DNA from: Neisseria perflava
Lineage (GTDB): Bacteria > Pseudomonadota > Gammaproteobacteria > Burkholderiales > Neisseriaceae
Reading direction: 5' to 3'
Length of the DNA stretch: 64,000 nt
Assembly (NCBI RefSeq): GCF_024170405.1
Contig: NZ_JALJYC010000002.1
Coordinates: 106,520 to 170,519 of the forward strand
Below, piece by piece: positions 42,675 through 50,826 of the stretch (the stretch's first letter is position 1; every line of letters begins with the position of its first letter). The notes beneath the pieces are model-generated. The model saw only the letters and a program-made list of their open reading frames with translations. It was not told the DNA's origin and made no database searches. The translations under genes and the position numbers were made by a program.

Positions 42675-43322
42675 ATGACAAATTCCTCTACCAACACCCC
42701 CCGCCCCAGCCGCACCGACGGCGCCGCCACCCGCGCCCGCATTCTCGAAACCGCAGGCGAGCTGATTGCCGCCAACGGTTTCGCGCAAACGCCGAATAAA
42801 GCCATCGCCGCCGCCGCCGCTGTCGATTTGGCTTCCATCAACTACCATTTCGGCAACCGCAACGGGCTGTATCAGGCCGTGTTGCAGGAAGCGCACAAGC
42901 GGCTCATCAGCCTCGAGCGCCTGCAACAGACCGCGCAAAGCGGCCTCAGCGCGGAAGAGAAACTGGCCGAGCTGATGAATCAGGTCGTACACAATCTCTT
43001 AGGCAATACCGGCTGGCCGGTGCGCATTATGGCGCAGACGCTGCTCCAACGCAGCGAAACCCTGCAACTTTTGGAAAGCGAAGTTTTGCCCAAAGCCGCC
43101 CTCGTGCGCCAAATCGCCGCCGACATCAGCGGCCTGCCCGCCGATTCCATCGAACTGCGCCGTTGTATGCTGAACATCGTATCGCCCATGTTTGCCCTGT
43201 TTTTGTTTCAAGACGGCCTTCCCGCCCCGCTGCGGGGAATCGAACAAGATTCCGAAGCGCTGGCGCGGCATTTGTGCCGCTTTGCCGTGGCAGGGTTGAA
43301 AGCAGCGGGCTCGGATAGGTAA
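42675..43322 (+). CDS. TetR-family regulator, CecR-like
   Basis: 215 residues. The N-terminal TetR helix-turn-helix (about 18-65; RARILETAGELIAANGF, then SINYHFGNRNGLYQAVL) is followed by a helical CecR (YbiH, DUF1956) ligand domain. It is divergent from an exporter homologous to YbhGFSR; in E. coli CecR represses ybhGFSR and rhlE. By family and position it is the likely local repressor. A mutated DUS (AAGACGGCC) lies within the coding sequence. Confidence 0.87.
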   Translation: MTNSSTNTPRPSRTDGAATRARILETAGELIAANGFAQTPNKAIAAAAAVDLASINYHFGNRNGLYQAVLQEAHKRLISLERLQQTAQSGLSAEEKLAELMNQVVHNLLGNTGWPVRIMAQTLLQRSETLQLLESEVLPKAALVRQIAADISGLPADSIELRRCMLNIVSPMFALFLFQDGLPAPLRGIEQDSEALARHLCRFAVAGLKAAGSDR

Positions 43323-43330
43323 TCCTTCAA

Positions 43331-43369
43331 GCAAAGTCCGTCTGAAAACAGTTTTCAGACGGACTTTGC
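43331..43369. terminator. Hairpin of two identically mutated DUS arms
   Basis: GCAAAGTCCGTCTGAAAAC pairs with GTTTTCAGACGGACTTTGC. Both arms carry AGTCCG instead of AGGCCG. Confidence 0.8.
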
Positions 43370-43434
43370 CGCGCTTGCCCTCGCCTCCGTTTCATACGAA
43401 AATACCCCTTTGCAAACACATTAGGACAACCGTC

Positions 43435-44964
43435 ATGACCACTTTCCCCATTGCCCGCGCGGGCGACAGCGTATTGGAAATCCAAGGCAAAATGGCCAAC
43501 CGCCACGGCCTGATTGCGGGCGCGACCGGCACCGGTAAAACCGTGACCCTGCGCCGCATGGCCGAAGCCTTCAGCAGCGAGGGCATTCCGGTGTTTTTGG
43601 CCGACGTTAAAGGCGACTTGTCGGGCATTGCCAACGCCGGCAGCGACAGCGGCAAAGTGGGAGAACGCATTGCCGAATTCGGTTTGGGCGCAGATTGGCT
43701 GCAAAGTTTCCCCGTGCGCTTTTGGGATGTATTCGGCGAAACCGGCATTCCCGTGCGCGTAACCGTATCCGAAATGGGGCCGATGTTGCTGGCGCGTTTG
43801 ATGAATTTGAACGACACCCAAGAAGGCCTGCTCAATCTGGTGTTTAAAGTGGCCGACGACAAAGGCTGGCACATCCTCGATTTGAAAGACCTGCGCAGCA
43901 TGCTCAAGCATGTCTCCGACCATGCCGCCGACTACCGCACCCAATACGGCAACGTCTCCGCCGCCAGTATCGGCGCGATTCAGCGCCAACTGCTGACGCT
44001 GGAAAACGAAGGCGCGGAGCAGTTTTTCGGCGAACCGGCGCTGAATTTGGAAGACTGGCTGCAAACCGACGGCAACAAAGGCATCATCAACATCCTTAAT
44101 TCGGAAAAACTCATGCGCAGCCCGCGCATGTACAGCGCGTTTTTGCTGTGGATGTTGGCTAAATTATTTGAAATGCTGCCCGAAGTCGGCGATTTGGAAA
44201 AACCCAAATTCGTGATGTTTTTCGACGAAGCGCATTTAATTTTCGACAACGCTGCTTCCGCACTAGTGGAACAGGTGGAGCAGGTGGTGCGCCTGATTCG
44301 TTCCAAAGGCGTGGGCGTGTATTTCGTGACCCAAAACCCGCTGGATTTGCCCGACACCATTTTGGGACAACTGGGCAACCGCGTGCAGCACGCCTTACGC
44401 GCCTTTACCCCGCGCGACCAAAAAGCCGTGCGCGCCGCCGCAGAAACCTTCCGCAACAACCCCGACATCAACGTCGCCGAAGCCATCGCCGAATTGGGCG
44501 TGGGCGAAGCGCTGGTGTCTTTCCTCGACGACAAAGGCATGCCCACGCCGGTAGAACGCGCCATCGTCTTGCCGCCGCAATCCTCCCTCACCCCGCTGAC
44601 AGCGGAAGAGCGCAACGCCAAGTTCCAAAACGACGATTTGTACCCAGCCTACAAAGACATGGTGGACAACTACTCCGCCTTTGAAGCCCTCGCCGAAGCC
44701 GACGCGCAGGAAGCGCAGGCGCAGCAAAGCGCCGCCGCTGCCAAAGAGCAGGCCAAAGCGGATAAAGCGGCGGAAAAAGAAGCCGAAAAATCCGAACCCG
44801 GTTTGGTGGACGGTTTCCTCGGCGGCTTAATGGGCGGCCGTAAAAAATCCAACCAAGGCGTAGGCTACAACGTCGCCGACGCCGTAGGCAGCCAAATCAA
44901 CCGCCAAGTCACCAACGCCATTTCGCGCAGCATTATGGGCGTGATTAAGAATTTGTTGAAATAA
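43435..44964 (+). CDS. HerA-like ATPase, DUF853 (YjgR) family
   Basis: 509 residues. Walker A GATGTGKTVTLRR near residue 32, Walker B KFVMFFDEAHLIFDNAA near 265 and the sensor region YFVTQNPLDLPDTILGQLGN define the DUF853/YjgR group of FtsK/HerA ATPases. The tail is Ala/Glu/Lys-rich (about 425-465), then Gly-rich. The ATG at 43435 (AGGACAACCGTC upstream) replaces a 23-codon upstream extension. Function of the family is unknown; a DNA- or polypeptide-translocating motor is the usual guess. Confidence 0.9.
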   Translation: MTTFPIARAGDSVLEIQGKMANRHGLIAGATGTGKTVTLRRMAEAFSSEGIPVFLADVKGDLSGIANAGSDSGKVGERIAEFGLGADWLQSFPVRFWDVFGETGIPVRVTVSEMGPMLLARLMNLNDTQEGLLNLVFKVADDKGWHILDLKDLRSMLKHVSDHAADYRTQYGNVSAASIGAIQRQLLTLENEGAEQFFGEPALNLEDWLQTDGNKGIINILNSEKLMRSPRMYSAFLLWMLAKLFEMLPEVGDLEKPKFVMFFDEAHLIFDNAASALVEQVEQVVRLIRSKGVGVYFVTQNPLDLPDTILGQLGNRVQHALRAFTPRDQKAVRAAAETFRNNPDINVAEAIAELGVGEALVSFLDDKGMPTPVERAIVLPPQSSLTPLTAEERNAKFQNDDLYPAYKDMVDNYSAFEALAEADAQEAQAQQSAAAAKEQAKADKAAEKEAEKSEPGLVDGFLGGLMGGRKKSNQGVGYNVADAVGSQINRQVTNAISRSIMGVIKNLLK

Positions 44965-45231
44965 CGTGTGTTCGGGATAAGTGAATAGAATGTCTTTTTG
45001 AATTTCAGCAATGTATTGGATTAGGCAGACAGAATCCGCAAGGATTCGTCATTCCCGCACAGGCGGGAATCCAGACGTTTGGATTTCTGATAGCTTGAAA
45101 ACATTGCAGAAATGTTTGGCTTCTGGATTCCCGCCTGCGCGGGAATGACGAAAATCTGGCGATTTTCTGTCTGCTGAAATGCATACCATTAAAAAATTAA
45201 AATATTTAAGATACTTATCCTGAACTCACGT
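44964..45231. mobile_element. Nested dRS3/NIME-like element, copy B
   Basis: Outer inverted repeats ACGTGTGTTCGGGATAA and TTATCCTGAACTCACGT, of the same type as copy A. Inside are two dRS3-like 20-mers, ATTCCCGCACAGGCGGGAAT (45051-45070) and ATTCCCGCCTGCGCGGGAAT (45127-45146), in inverted array. It starts on the last base of the HerA-like stop codon. Confidence 0.8.
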
Positions 45232-45252
45232 GAAATAAGCGGCGGAGATGGG

Positions 45253-45294
45253 AAAGGCCGTCTGAAACAGCGTTTTCTGTTTCAGACGGCCTTT
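45253..45294. terminator. DUS-pair terminator
   Basis: AAAGGCCGTCTGAAACAG and CTGTTTCAGACGGCCTTT form an 18-bp stem with a 6-base loop. Confidence 0.82.
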
Positions 45295-45319
45295 TGGTTG
45301 CGTGTATTGTTTGGAACGC

Positions 45320-45350
45320 GTAGGGGGTGTGCGGTACGCACTCACCCTAC
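45320..45350. repeat. Single GTAG hairpin repeat
   Basis: GTAGGGGGTGTGCGG-TACG-CACTCACCCTAC; a related single stem of the GTAG family. Confidence 0.55.
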
Positions 45351-45358
45351 AACAATTA

Positions 45359-46267
45359 CTACACCACCTCTTTCCCGCTCAAAAACCCTTCCAACGCCGC
45401 CAACGTCGGCATACCGCCCTGCGCCCCCGCTTTCGTCACCGACAATGCCCCCGCCGCACAAGCCTTGCGCACGGCGGATGCCATGCCCTCGTGCCAAAAC
45501 ACTGCCAACGCGCCGTTAAACGTATCGCCTGCGCCGGTGGTATCGACGGCGCTTACCTTAAATCCCTCTGCCTGTTTCAGACGGCCTTGTTTGTCGTGAT
45601 ACAACGCGCCTTTGCTGCCCACCGTCATCACCACGGGGCAAGGTGTGCGGGTCATCAAATCTTGCGGCGGCAAATTCTGCGGCAGGTTCAGGCTGATGGC
45701 CAGCTCATAGGCATTCGGCGTCAGCAGCGTCACGCAATCCAATAATTCAGACGGCAACGGCTGCGCCGGCGCAGGATTGAGGATAAACGGCTTGCCGTGT
45801 TTCTGCGCCAAACGCGCCGCCGCCATCACGCAGTCCAGCGGAATTTCCAACTGAGCCAACACCACGTCCGCCGCCGCAATTACCGCTTCCTGCGCGACAA
45901 TATCGGCGGGGGTCAGGCCAAAATTCGCGCCTGCCACCACGATAATCGTGTTTTCGCCGTCGGCCACGGTAATATTCGCCAAGCCGCTGTGTACAGCGTC
46001 CAACACCTTTACGCCGTCGGTGTTCACGCCCTCGCGTTGCAGATTGGCCGTCATCTCGCGGCCGAAATCGTCATTGCCCACCGCGCCAATCATACTCACC
46101 CTCGCACCCAGCCGCGCCGCCGCCACCGCCTGATTCGCCCCTTTGCCGCCCATATAGCGCTGGAAATCCACACCCATAATCGTTTCGCCCGCCGCCGGAA
46201 AACGCGGGCTGCGGGTCACCAAATCCATATTCAGGCTGCCGATAACGGCGATATTGACGGGGTTCAT
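45359..46267 (-). CDS. rbsK: Ribokinase
   Basis: 302 residues of the PfkB family. It phosphorylates D-ribose to ribose 5-phosphate. Seen: the N-terminal substrate loop GSLNMDLVTRSPRFP, GGKGANQAVAAARLGARVSM, and the anion-hole/catalytic-base motif DTTGAGDTFNGAL near residue 250. The ATG at 46267 has AGGAACCC upstream; a 34-codon upstream extension is not family-like. No ribose transporter lies beside it. Two DUS cores are inside the gene (about 45580 and 45749). Confidence 0.93.
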   Translation of the reverse strand: MNPVNIAVIGSLNMDLVTRSPRFPAAGETIMGVDFQRYMGGKGANQAVAAARLGARVSMIGAVGNDDFGREMTANLQREGVNTDGVKVLDAVHSGLANITVADGENTIIVVAGANFGLTPADIVAQEAVIAAADVVLAQLEIPLDCVMAAARLAQKHGKPFILNPAPAQPLPSELLDCVTLLTPNAYELAISLNLPQNLPPQDLMTRTPCPVVMTVGSKGALYHDKQGRLKQAEGFKVSAVDTTGAGDTFNGALAVFWHEGMASAVRKACAAGALSVTKAGAQGGMPTLAALEGFLSGKEVV

Positions 46268-46372
46268 AGCAAGGGTTCCTTGTGAGATTGATGGTTTTCG
46301 GTATTGTAACGGAAATGGCGTACAAACATCAGGTGGCTGACACCGCTTGATAATATTGGGTTCAGCCAATAC

Positions 46373-46407
46373 AAAGGCCGTCTGAAAAATAGTTTCAGAC
46401 GGCCTTT
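46373..46407. terminator. DUS-pair terminator
   Basis: AAAGGCCGTCTGAAA and TTTCAGACGGCCTTT, just downstream of parE. Confidence 0.8.
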
Positions 46408-46425
46408 TAATTAAAAATCAAACTG

Positions 46426-48411
46426 TTAAACATCCACTTCCGCCGTATCACCTTCGGCTTCCATCCAGGCGCGGCGGCTGGCGGCTTCGCCTTTGCCCAT
46501 CAGTTTCACGAAGATATGCTGCGTTTCTTCGCCCGCGCCTTCGGGAATGCGCACTTGCAGCAGGCGGCGGGTGTCGGGGTGCATGGTGGTGTCTTTGAGC
46601 TGGTCGGGGTTCATCTCGCCCAAGCCTTTGAAGCGGCTGATGGAATATTTGTTTTCGTTCAGCCCTTCCTTTTGCAGCCGCTCCAAAATGCCGTCCAGCT
46701 CAGCCTGATCTAGGGCGTAGAATTTGCGGGCGGGTTTGGATTTGCCCTGCGCGTTCACATCCACGCGGAATAGCGGCGGCTGGGCAACGTAGATATGGCC
46801 TTCGTCTATCAGCTTGGGGAAATGGCGGTAAAACAGGGTCAGCAGCAGCACTTGGATATGCGAGCCGTCCACATCCGCGTCCGACAACACGGCGATTTTG
46901 CCGTAGCGCAGGCCGCTCAAATCGGGGCTGTCGTTGACACCGTGCGGATCGACGCCGATGGCCACGGAAATATCGTGAATTTCGGCGTTGCCGAAAAGCT
47001 GGTCGGGGTGGACTTCAAAGCTGTTCAGCACCTTGCCGCGCAGCGGCAGAATCGCTTGGGTGGCTTTGTCGCGCGCGAGTTTGGCCGAGCCGCCGGCAGA
47101 GTCGCCTTCCACCAAAAACAGCTCGTTTTCGCGGATGTCTTCGCTTTCGCAGTCGGTCAGTTTGCCCGGCAACACGGCCACGCCGCTGCCTTTTTTCTTC
47201 TCGATTTTTTTCACCGAACGCATCCGCGCCTGAGCCTGCTTGATGGCGAGTTCGGCGATTTTTTTACCCGCTTCGACGTTTTGGTTGAGCCACAATTCCA
47301 GCGGGTCGCCCGCTACGGCGGCCACCAGCTTGAGCGCGTCGCGGTTGGTGAGCTTGTCTTTGGTTTGGCCTTGAAACTGCGGGTCGAGCACGCGCGTGCT
47401 CAACACAAAGGCGACTTTGCCGAATACATCGTCGCTTTGCACTTTTACGCCGCGCGGCAGTAAATTGTGGTGGTTGATGAAATTGCTGACCGCTTGGAAC
47501 ACGGCCTGTTTCAGCCCCGCTTCGTGGGTACCGCCCAACGGGGTGGGAATCAGGTTGACATAGCTTTCGTTGGCGCAACTGCCCTCTTCCAGCCAGGTCA
47601 GTGCAAACGCCGCGCCCTCGCCGGTGGAAAAATCCCCCTCGTGGCCGTCTGAAATATAGTTTTCGCCGGCAAACACCGGCACGGCTTCCTGCGCTTCGCT
47701 GATGAGGTCGGCCAGATAGCTTTTGAGGCCGTCGGGGTAATGCCAGCTTTGGGTGTGCGGCTCATCCCGGCCTTTCAGACGGCGGGTCAGGGTAACGGTT
47801 ACGCCCGGCAGCAGCACGGCTTTGGCGCGCAGCAGCCGCTCCAGCTCGGGAATGCTGTATTGCGGGCTTTCAAAATATTTGCCGTTCGGCCATACACGCA
47901 CTTCGGTGCCGGAATCTTTGACCGCGCATTTGCCGGTTTCGGCCAAGGGCTCGATGACAAAGCCGTCTGAAAACACGATGCGCCGGATTTTGCCCTCGCG
48001 CTTTACGGTCACTTCCAAGCGCGTGGAGAGCGCGTTGGTGACGGATACGCCCACCCCGTGCAGGCCGCCGGAAAAATCGTAGGCGCCGCCGTCTTTTTTG
48101 TTGAATTTGCCGCCCGCGTGCAGTTGGGTAAACACCAGCTCCACCACCGGCAGGCCTTCGGTCGGATGCGGGCCGGTAGGAATGCCGCGGCCGTTGTCTT
48201 TTACCGACAGCGAGCCGTCGTCGTGGAGGGTAACGTCGATTGCGGTAGCATAGCCGCCCAGCGCTTCGTCGGCGGCGTTGTCGATGACTTCCTGACAGAT
48301 GTGGGTGGGGCTCTCGGTGCGGGTGTACATGCCCGGACGTTCTTTGACGGGGTCTAAGCCTCTGAGGACGGTAATGCTCGATTCGCTGTATTGGTTGGAT
48401 TTTTGTGTCAT
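46426..48411 (-). CDS. parE: DNA topoisomerase IV subunit B
   Basis: 661 residues. GHKL ATPase (EVIDNAADEALGGYATAID, DNGRGIPTG, GGLHGVGVSVTNALS), transducer, then TOPRIM with the QRDR-equivalent EGDSAGGSAKLARDKATQAI and DADVDGSHIQVLLLTLFYR. With ParC it decatenates daughter chromosomes and is a fluoroquinolone/novobiocin target. The ATG at 48411 (MTQKSNQYSESSI) is the family start. DUS cores occur at about 47645 and 47965; one encodes SDGFVIE. Confidence 0.96.
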   Translation of the reverse strand: MTQKSNQYSESSITVLRGLDPVKERPGMYTRTESPTHICQEVIDNAADEALGGYATAIDVTLHDDGSLSVKDNGRGIPTGPHPTEGLPVVELVFTQLHAGGKFNKKDGGAYDFSGGLHGVGVSVTNALSTRLEVTVKREGKIRRIVFSDGFVIEPLAETGKCAVKDSGTEVRVWPNGKYFESPQYSIPELERLLRAKAVLLPGVTVTLTRRLKGRDEPHTQSWHYPDGLKSYLADLISEAQEAVPVFAGENYISDGHEGDFSTGEGAAFALTWLEEGSCANESYVNLIPTPLGGTHEAGLKQAVFQAVSNFINHHNLLPRGVKVQSDDVFGKVAFVLSTRVLDPQFQGQTKDKLTNRDALKLVAAVAGDPLELWLNQNVEAGKKIAELAIKQAQARMRSVKKIEKKKGSGVAVLPGKLTDCESEDIRENELFLVEGDSAGGSAKLARDKATQAILPLRGKVLNSFEVHPDQLFGNAEIHDISVAIGVDPHGVNDSPDLSGLRYGKIAVLSDADVDGSHIQVLLLTLFYRHFPKLIDEGHIYVAQPPLFRVDVNAQGKSKPARKFYALDQAELDGILERLQKEGLNENKYSISRFKGLGEMNPDQLKDTTMHPDTRRLLQVRIPEGAGEETQHIFVKLMGKGEAASRRAWMEAEGDTAEVDV

Positions 48412-48494
48412 GTCTGTTGTCGGTAAGGCCGTCTGAAACATTCAGACCTGCCGTAGGGCGGATAATCAGGCCGCCCCGATTGGTTCTCAAGAAA

Positions 48495-48527
48495 AACAAC
48501 GCTTTCAGACAGCCTGAAAGCGTTGTT
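48495..48527 (-). terminator. Hairpin terminator after rppH containing a DUS variant
   Basis: AACAACGCTTTCAG pairs with CTGAAAGCGTTGTT around a 5-base loop. Read in reverse the centre reads AGGCTGTCTGAAAG, one base away from the DUS. Confidence 0.7.
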
Positions 48528-48532
48528 GCGGT

Positions 48533-49054
48533 TTAATTGTCAGGATGTTTCGTGCGCTGCATAAATTCGCCGTAGCTTTCTAATCCCCGCAGGAAGCGGG
48601 ACAGTTCGCTCAACGCACCGAGATATACATTATGTTTGAAATCAATCACTTCATCTACCGGCGCCCAATATTCGTGCCAACGCCAGCCATCAAACTCGGG
48701 ATGGCGCGTGGCGCGTAAATTGACGTCGCTTTCGCGGCCGGTCAGACGCAAAAGATACCAAATCTGCTTTTGCCCGCGATACGAACCGCGCCATTCGCGC
48801 CGTACCCAGTGGCTCGGCACATCATAACGCAGCCAGTCGCGCGTGCGCCCTAAAATTTTCACGTGTTGCGGCAGCAGGCCGACTTCTTCCATCAATTCGC
48901 GGTACATCGCCGTTTCGGGGCTTTCGCCCGGCTTGATACCGCCCTGCGGAAACTGCCACGAATGTTCGCGTACGCGTTTGCCCCAAAATACCTCGTTGCG
49001 GTCGTTGGTCAGGATAATCCCGACATTGGGGCGATAGCCTTCTCTGTCTAACAC
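48533..49054 (-). CDS. rppH: RNA pyrophosphohydrolase RppH
   Basis: 173 residues. The Nudix box GGIKPGESPETAMYRELMEEVGL is complete (GX5EX7REUXEEXGU). The start MLDREGYRPNVGIIL is the family start and uses a GTG codon at 49054 with AAAGGG upstream. It removes pyrophosphate from the 5' end of mRNAs and so triggers RNase E decay. It lies 120 bases upstream of parE on the same strand, separated by a terminator. Confidence 0.95.
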   Translation of the reverse strand: MLDREGYRPNVGIILTNDRNEVFWGKRVREHSWQFPQGGIKPGESPETAMYRELMEEVGLLPQHVKILGRTRDWLRYDVPSHWVRREWRGSYRGQKQIWYLLRLTGRESDVNLRATRHPEFDGWRWHEYWAPVDEVIDFKHNVYLGALSELSRFLRGLESYGEFMQRTKHPDN

Positions 49055-49415
49055 GGTGTCGCCCTTTGCGGATAGTTAAAATTCAATAGCGTAATTTTCC
49101 CACAAATCAGACGGTTTTGACAAATCGCGCCGCTTTTGGGGGCGGTGCTGCCGCCATACCGCTCAGGCCGTTTGAATATTTTTCTGTTTGATGTGAGAAC
49201 GATAGCGTTATAAATGTTAAAATCTGTTGTCTTTACACGATTAAGGTCTTGCAATAGCAGGACTTTTGCCGTTTAATGCGAACTTTCTTTCCGAAACCCA
49301 AGGGCTGCAAGCGGAATTTCCGGGCGGCCGCCCCCACAGTTTTCCTTTTGTATGTGGCCTTCTTTCGCCACCGCTGCAAGATTTTATTGACCTTCTACAC
49401 AAAAGGACTGTATCC

Positions 49416-50564
49416 ATGAAAAAATCCCTGTTGGCAGCAGCCCTCGCAAGCCTGATTCTGGTCGCTTGCGGCGGTGTGGAAAACAAACCGGCCGAATCCT
49501 CTTCCCAACCTCAAACCAACGCCGAAGCGCAAAAAGGCGGCGAGTTGAACATCTACAACTGGTCGGACTACGTTGATCCGGCGACTTTGGCCGCGTTTGA
49601 AAAAGCCGACAACATCAAAGTGCGCTACGATTATTACGACAGCAACGAAGCGCTGGAAGCCAAAATCCTGACCGGCAAATCCGGCTATGATTTGGTCACG
49701 CCCTCCATTTCCAACGTCGGCCGCCAAATCAAAGCGGGCGCGTATCAGGAAATCGACAAAAGCAAAATCCCCAACTACGGCAACATCGACCCCGAGCTGC
49801 TGAAAATGATGGAAACCGTCGATCCGGGCAACAAATACGCCGTGCCGTATTTCTGGGGCATGAACACCTTGGCCATCAATAAAGACATGGTGACCAAAGT
49901 ATTGGGCACAGACAAGCTGCCGGAAAACGAATGGGATTTGGTGTTCGACCCGACCTACACCACCAAGCTCAAATCCTGCGGTATCAGCTATTTCGACAGC
50001 GCCATCGAGCAGATTCCGCTGGCTTTGAATTATTTGGGCAAAGACCCCAACAGCGAAAATCCCGACGACATCAAAGCCGCCGTGGAAATGATGAAAAAAG
50101 TGCGCCCCGACATCAAGCGTTTTACCTCATCAGGCTATATCGACGATATGGCGGCGGGTAATCTGTGTGTCGCCATCGGCTACGGCGGTGATTTGAACAT
50201 CGCCAAAACCCGTGCCAAAGAAGCGGGCAACGGCATTAACATCCAAGTCTTGACCCCCGCATCCGGCGTGGGCATTTGGGTGGATTCGTTTATGATTCCG
50301 CGCGACGCGCAAAACATTGCCAATGCGCACAAATACATCAACTACACGCTAGACCCGGAAGTGGCGGCGAAAAACGGCAATTTCGTTACCTACGCCCCTG
50401 CCAGCCTGCCGGCACGCAAGCTGATGGAGCCGCAATACGCCAATGACAATTCGATTTTCCCGAGCAAAGAAGTCATGGAAAAAAGTTTTGTCGTCTCGCC
50501 CAAATCGTCCGATGCCAGCAAACTGTCGGTACGCCTGTGGCAGGGCTTGAAAGCAGGTCAGTAA
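49416..50564 (+). CDS. potD: Spermidine/putrescine ABC-transporter binding protein
   Basis: 382 residues from the ATG at 49416 (AAAGGACTGTATCC upstream). The lipobox LVAC gives lipidated Cys18. The mature sequence starts with a Ser/Gln/Asn-rich linker, then LNIYNWSDYVDPATLAAFEK and KVRYDYYDSNEALEAKI, diagnostic of PotD/PotF. It captures polyamines in the periplasm for the PotABC permease, which is not in this window. Neisseria often carries several potD copies. Confidence 0.93.
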   Translation: MKKSLLAAALASLILVACGGVENKPAESSSQPQTNAEAQKGGELNIYNWSDYVDPATLAAFEKADNIKVRYDYYDSNEALEAKILTGKSGYDLVTPSISNVGRQIKAGAYQEIDKSKIPNYGNIDPELLKMMETVDPGNKYAVPYFWGMNTLAINKDMVTKVLGTDKLPENEWDLVFDPTYTTKLKSCGISYFDSAIEQIPLALNYLGKDPNSENPDDIKAAVEMMKKVRPDIKRFTSSGYIDDMAAGNLCVAIGYGGDLNIAKTRAKEAGNGINIQVLTPASGVGIWVDSFMIPRDAQNIANAHKYINYTLDPEVAAKNGNFVTYAPASLPARKLMEPQYANDNSIFPSKEVMEKSFVVSPKSSDASKLSVRLWQGLKAGQ

Positions 50565-50584
50565 TCCGACTTGGTTTAAGAACG

Positions 50585-50618
50585 AAAATGCCGTCTGAAT
50601 TTTTTCAGACGGCATTTT
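50585..50618. terminator. DUS-pair terminator with AT-type arms after potD
   Basis: AAAATGCCGTCTGAA and TTCAGACGGCATTTT with a 4-base loop. Confidence 0.82.
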
Positions 50619-50683
50619 GTTTGCAATCGCTCCGAACACATACCTATGGTACAATTATTTAAAAACCAAACTGTCGATACGGT

Positions 50684-50745
50684 GTAGGTTGGGTTGTAAA
50701 CCCAACATTTATCTAAACTTCCGTTGGGATTTCATCCCAACCTAC
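50684..50745. repeat. GTAG-headed double-hairpin repeat
   Basis: GTAGGTTGGGTTGTAAACCCAAC and CGTTGGGATTTCATCCCAACCTAC. Arms resemble the copies at 41093 and 63360. Confidence 0.8.
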
Positions 50746-50781
50746 GCAGTTTGGTTTTTTTACTTATTTCACTATATAAAA

Positions 50782-50808
50782 AGGCCGTCTGAAAATTTCA
50801 GACGGCCT
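50782..50808. terminator. DUS-pair terminator downstream of rpoD
   Basis: AGGCCGTCTGAAA directly facing ATTTCAGACGGCCT, a very tight hairpin. Confidence 0.75.
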
Positions 50809-50826
50809 CGCGTTTCAAAAAGCCGT

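Larger units (their letters stand above)
44965..45358. other. Repeat-filled gap between the HerA-like gene and rbsK
   Basis: 394 bases holding element copy B, a DUS-pair terminator (45253-45294) and a single GTAG hairpin (45320-45350). No gene. Confidence 0.75.
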
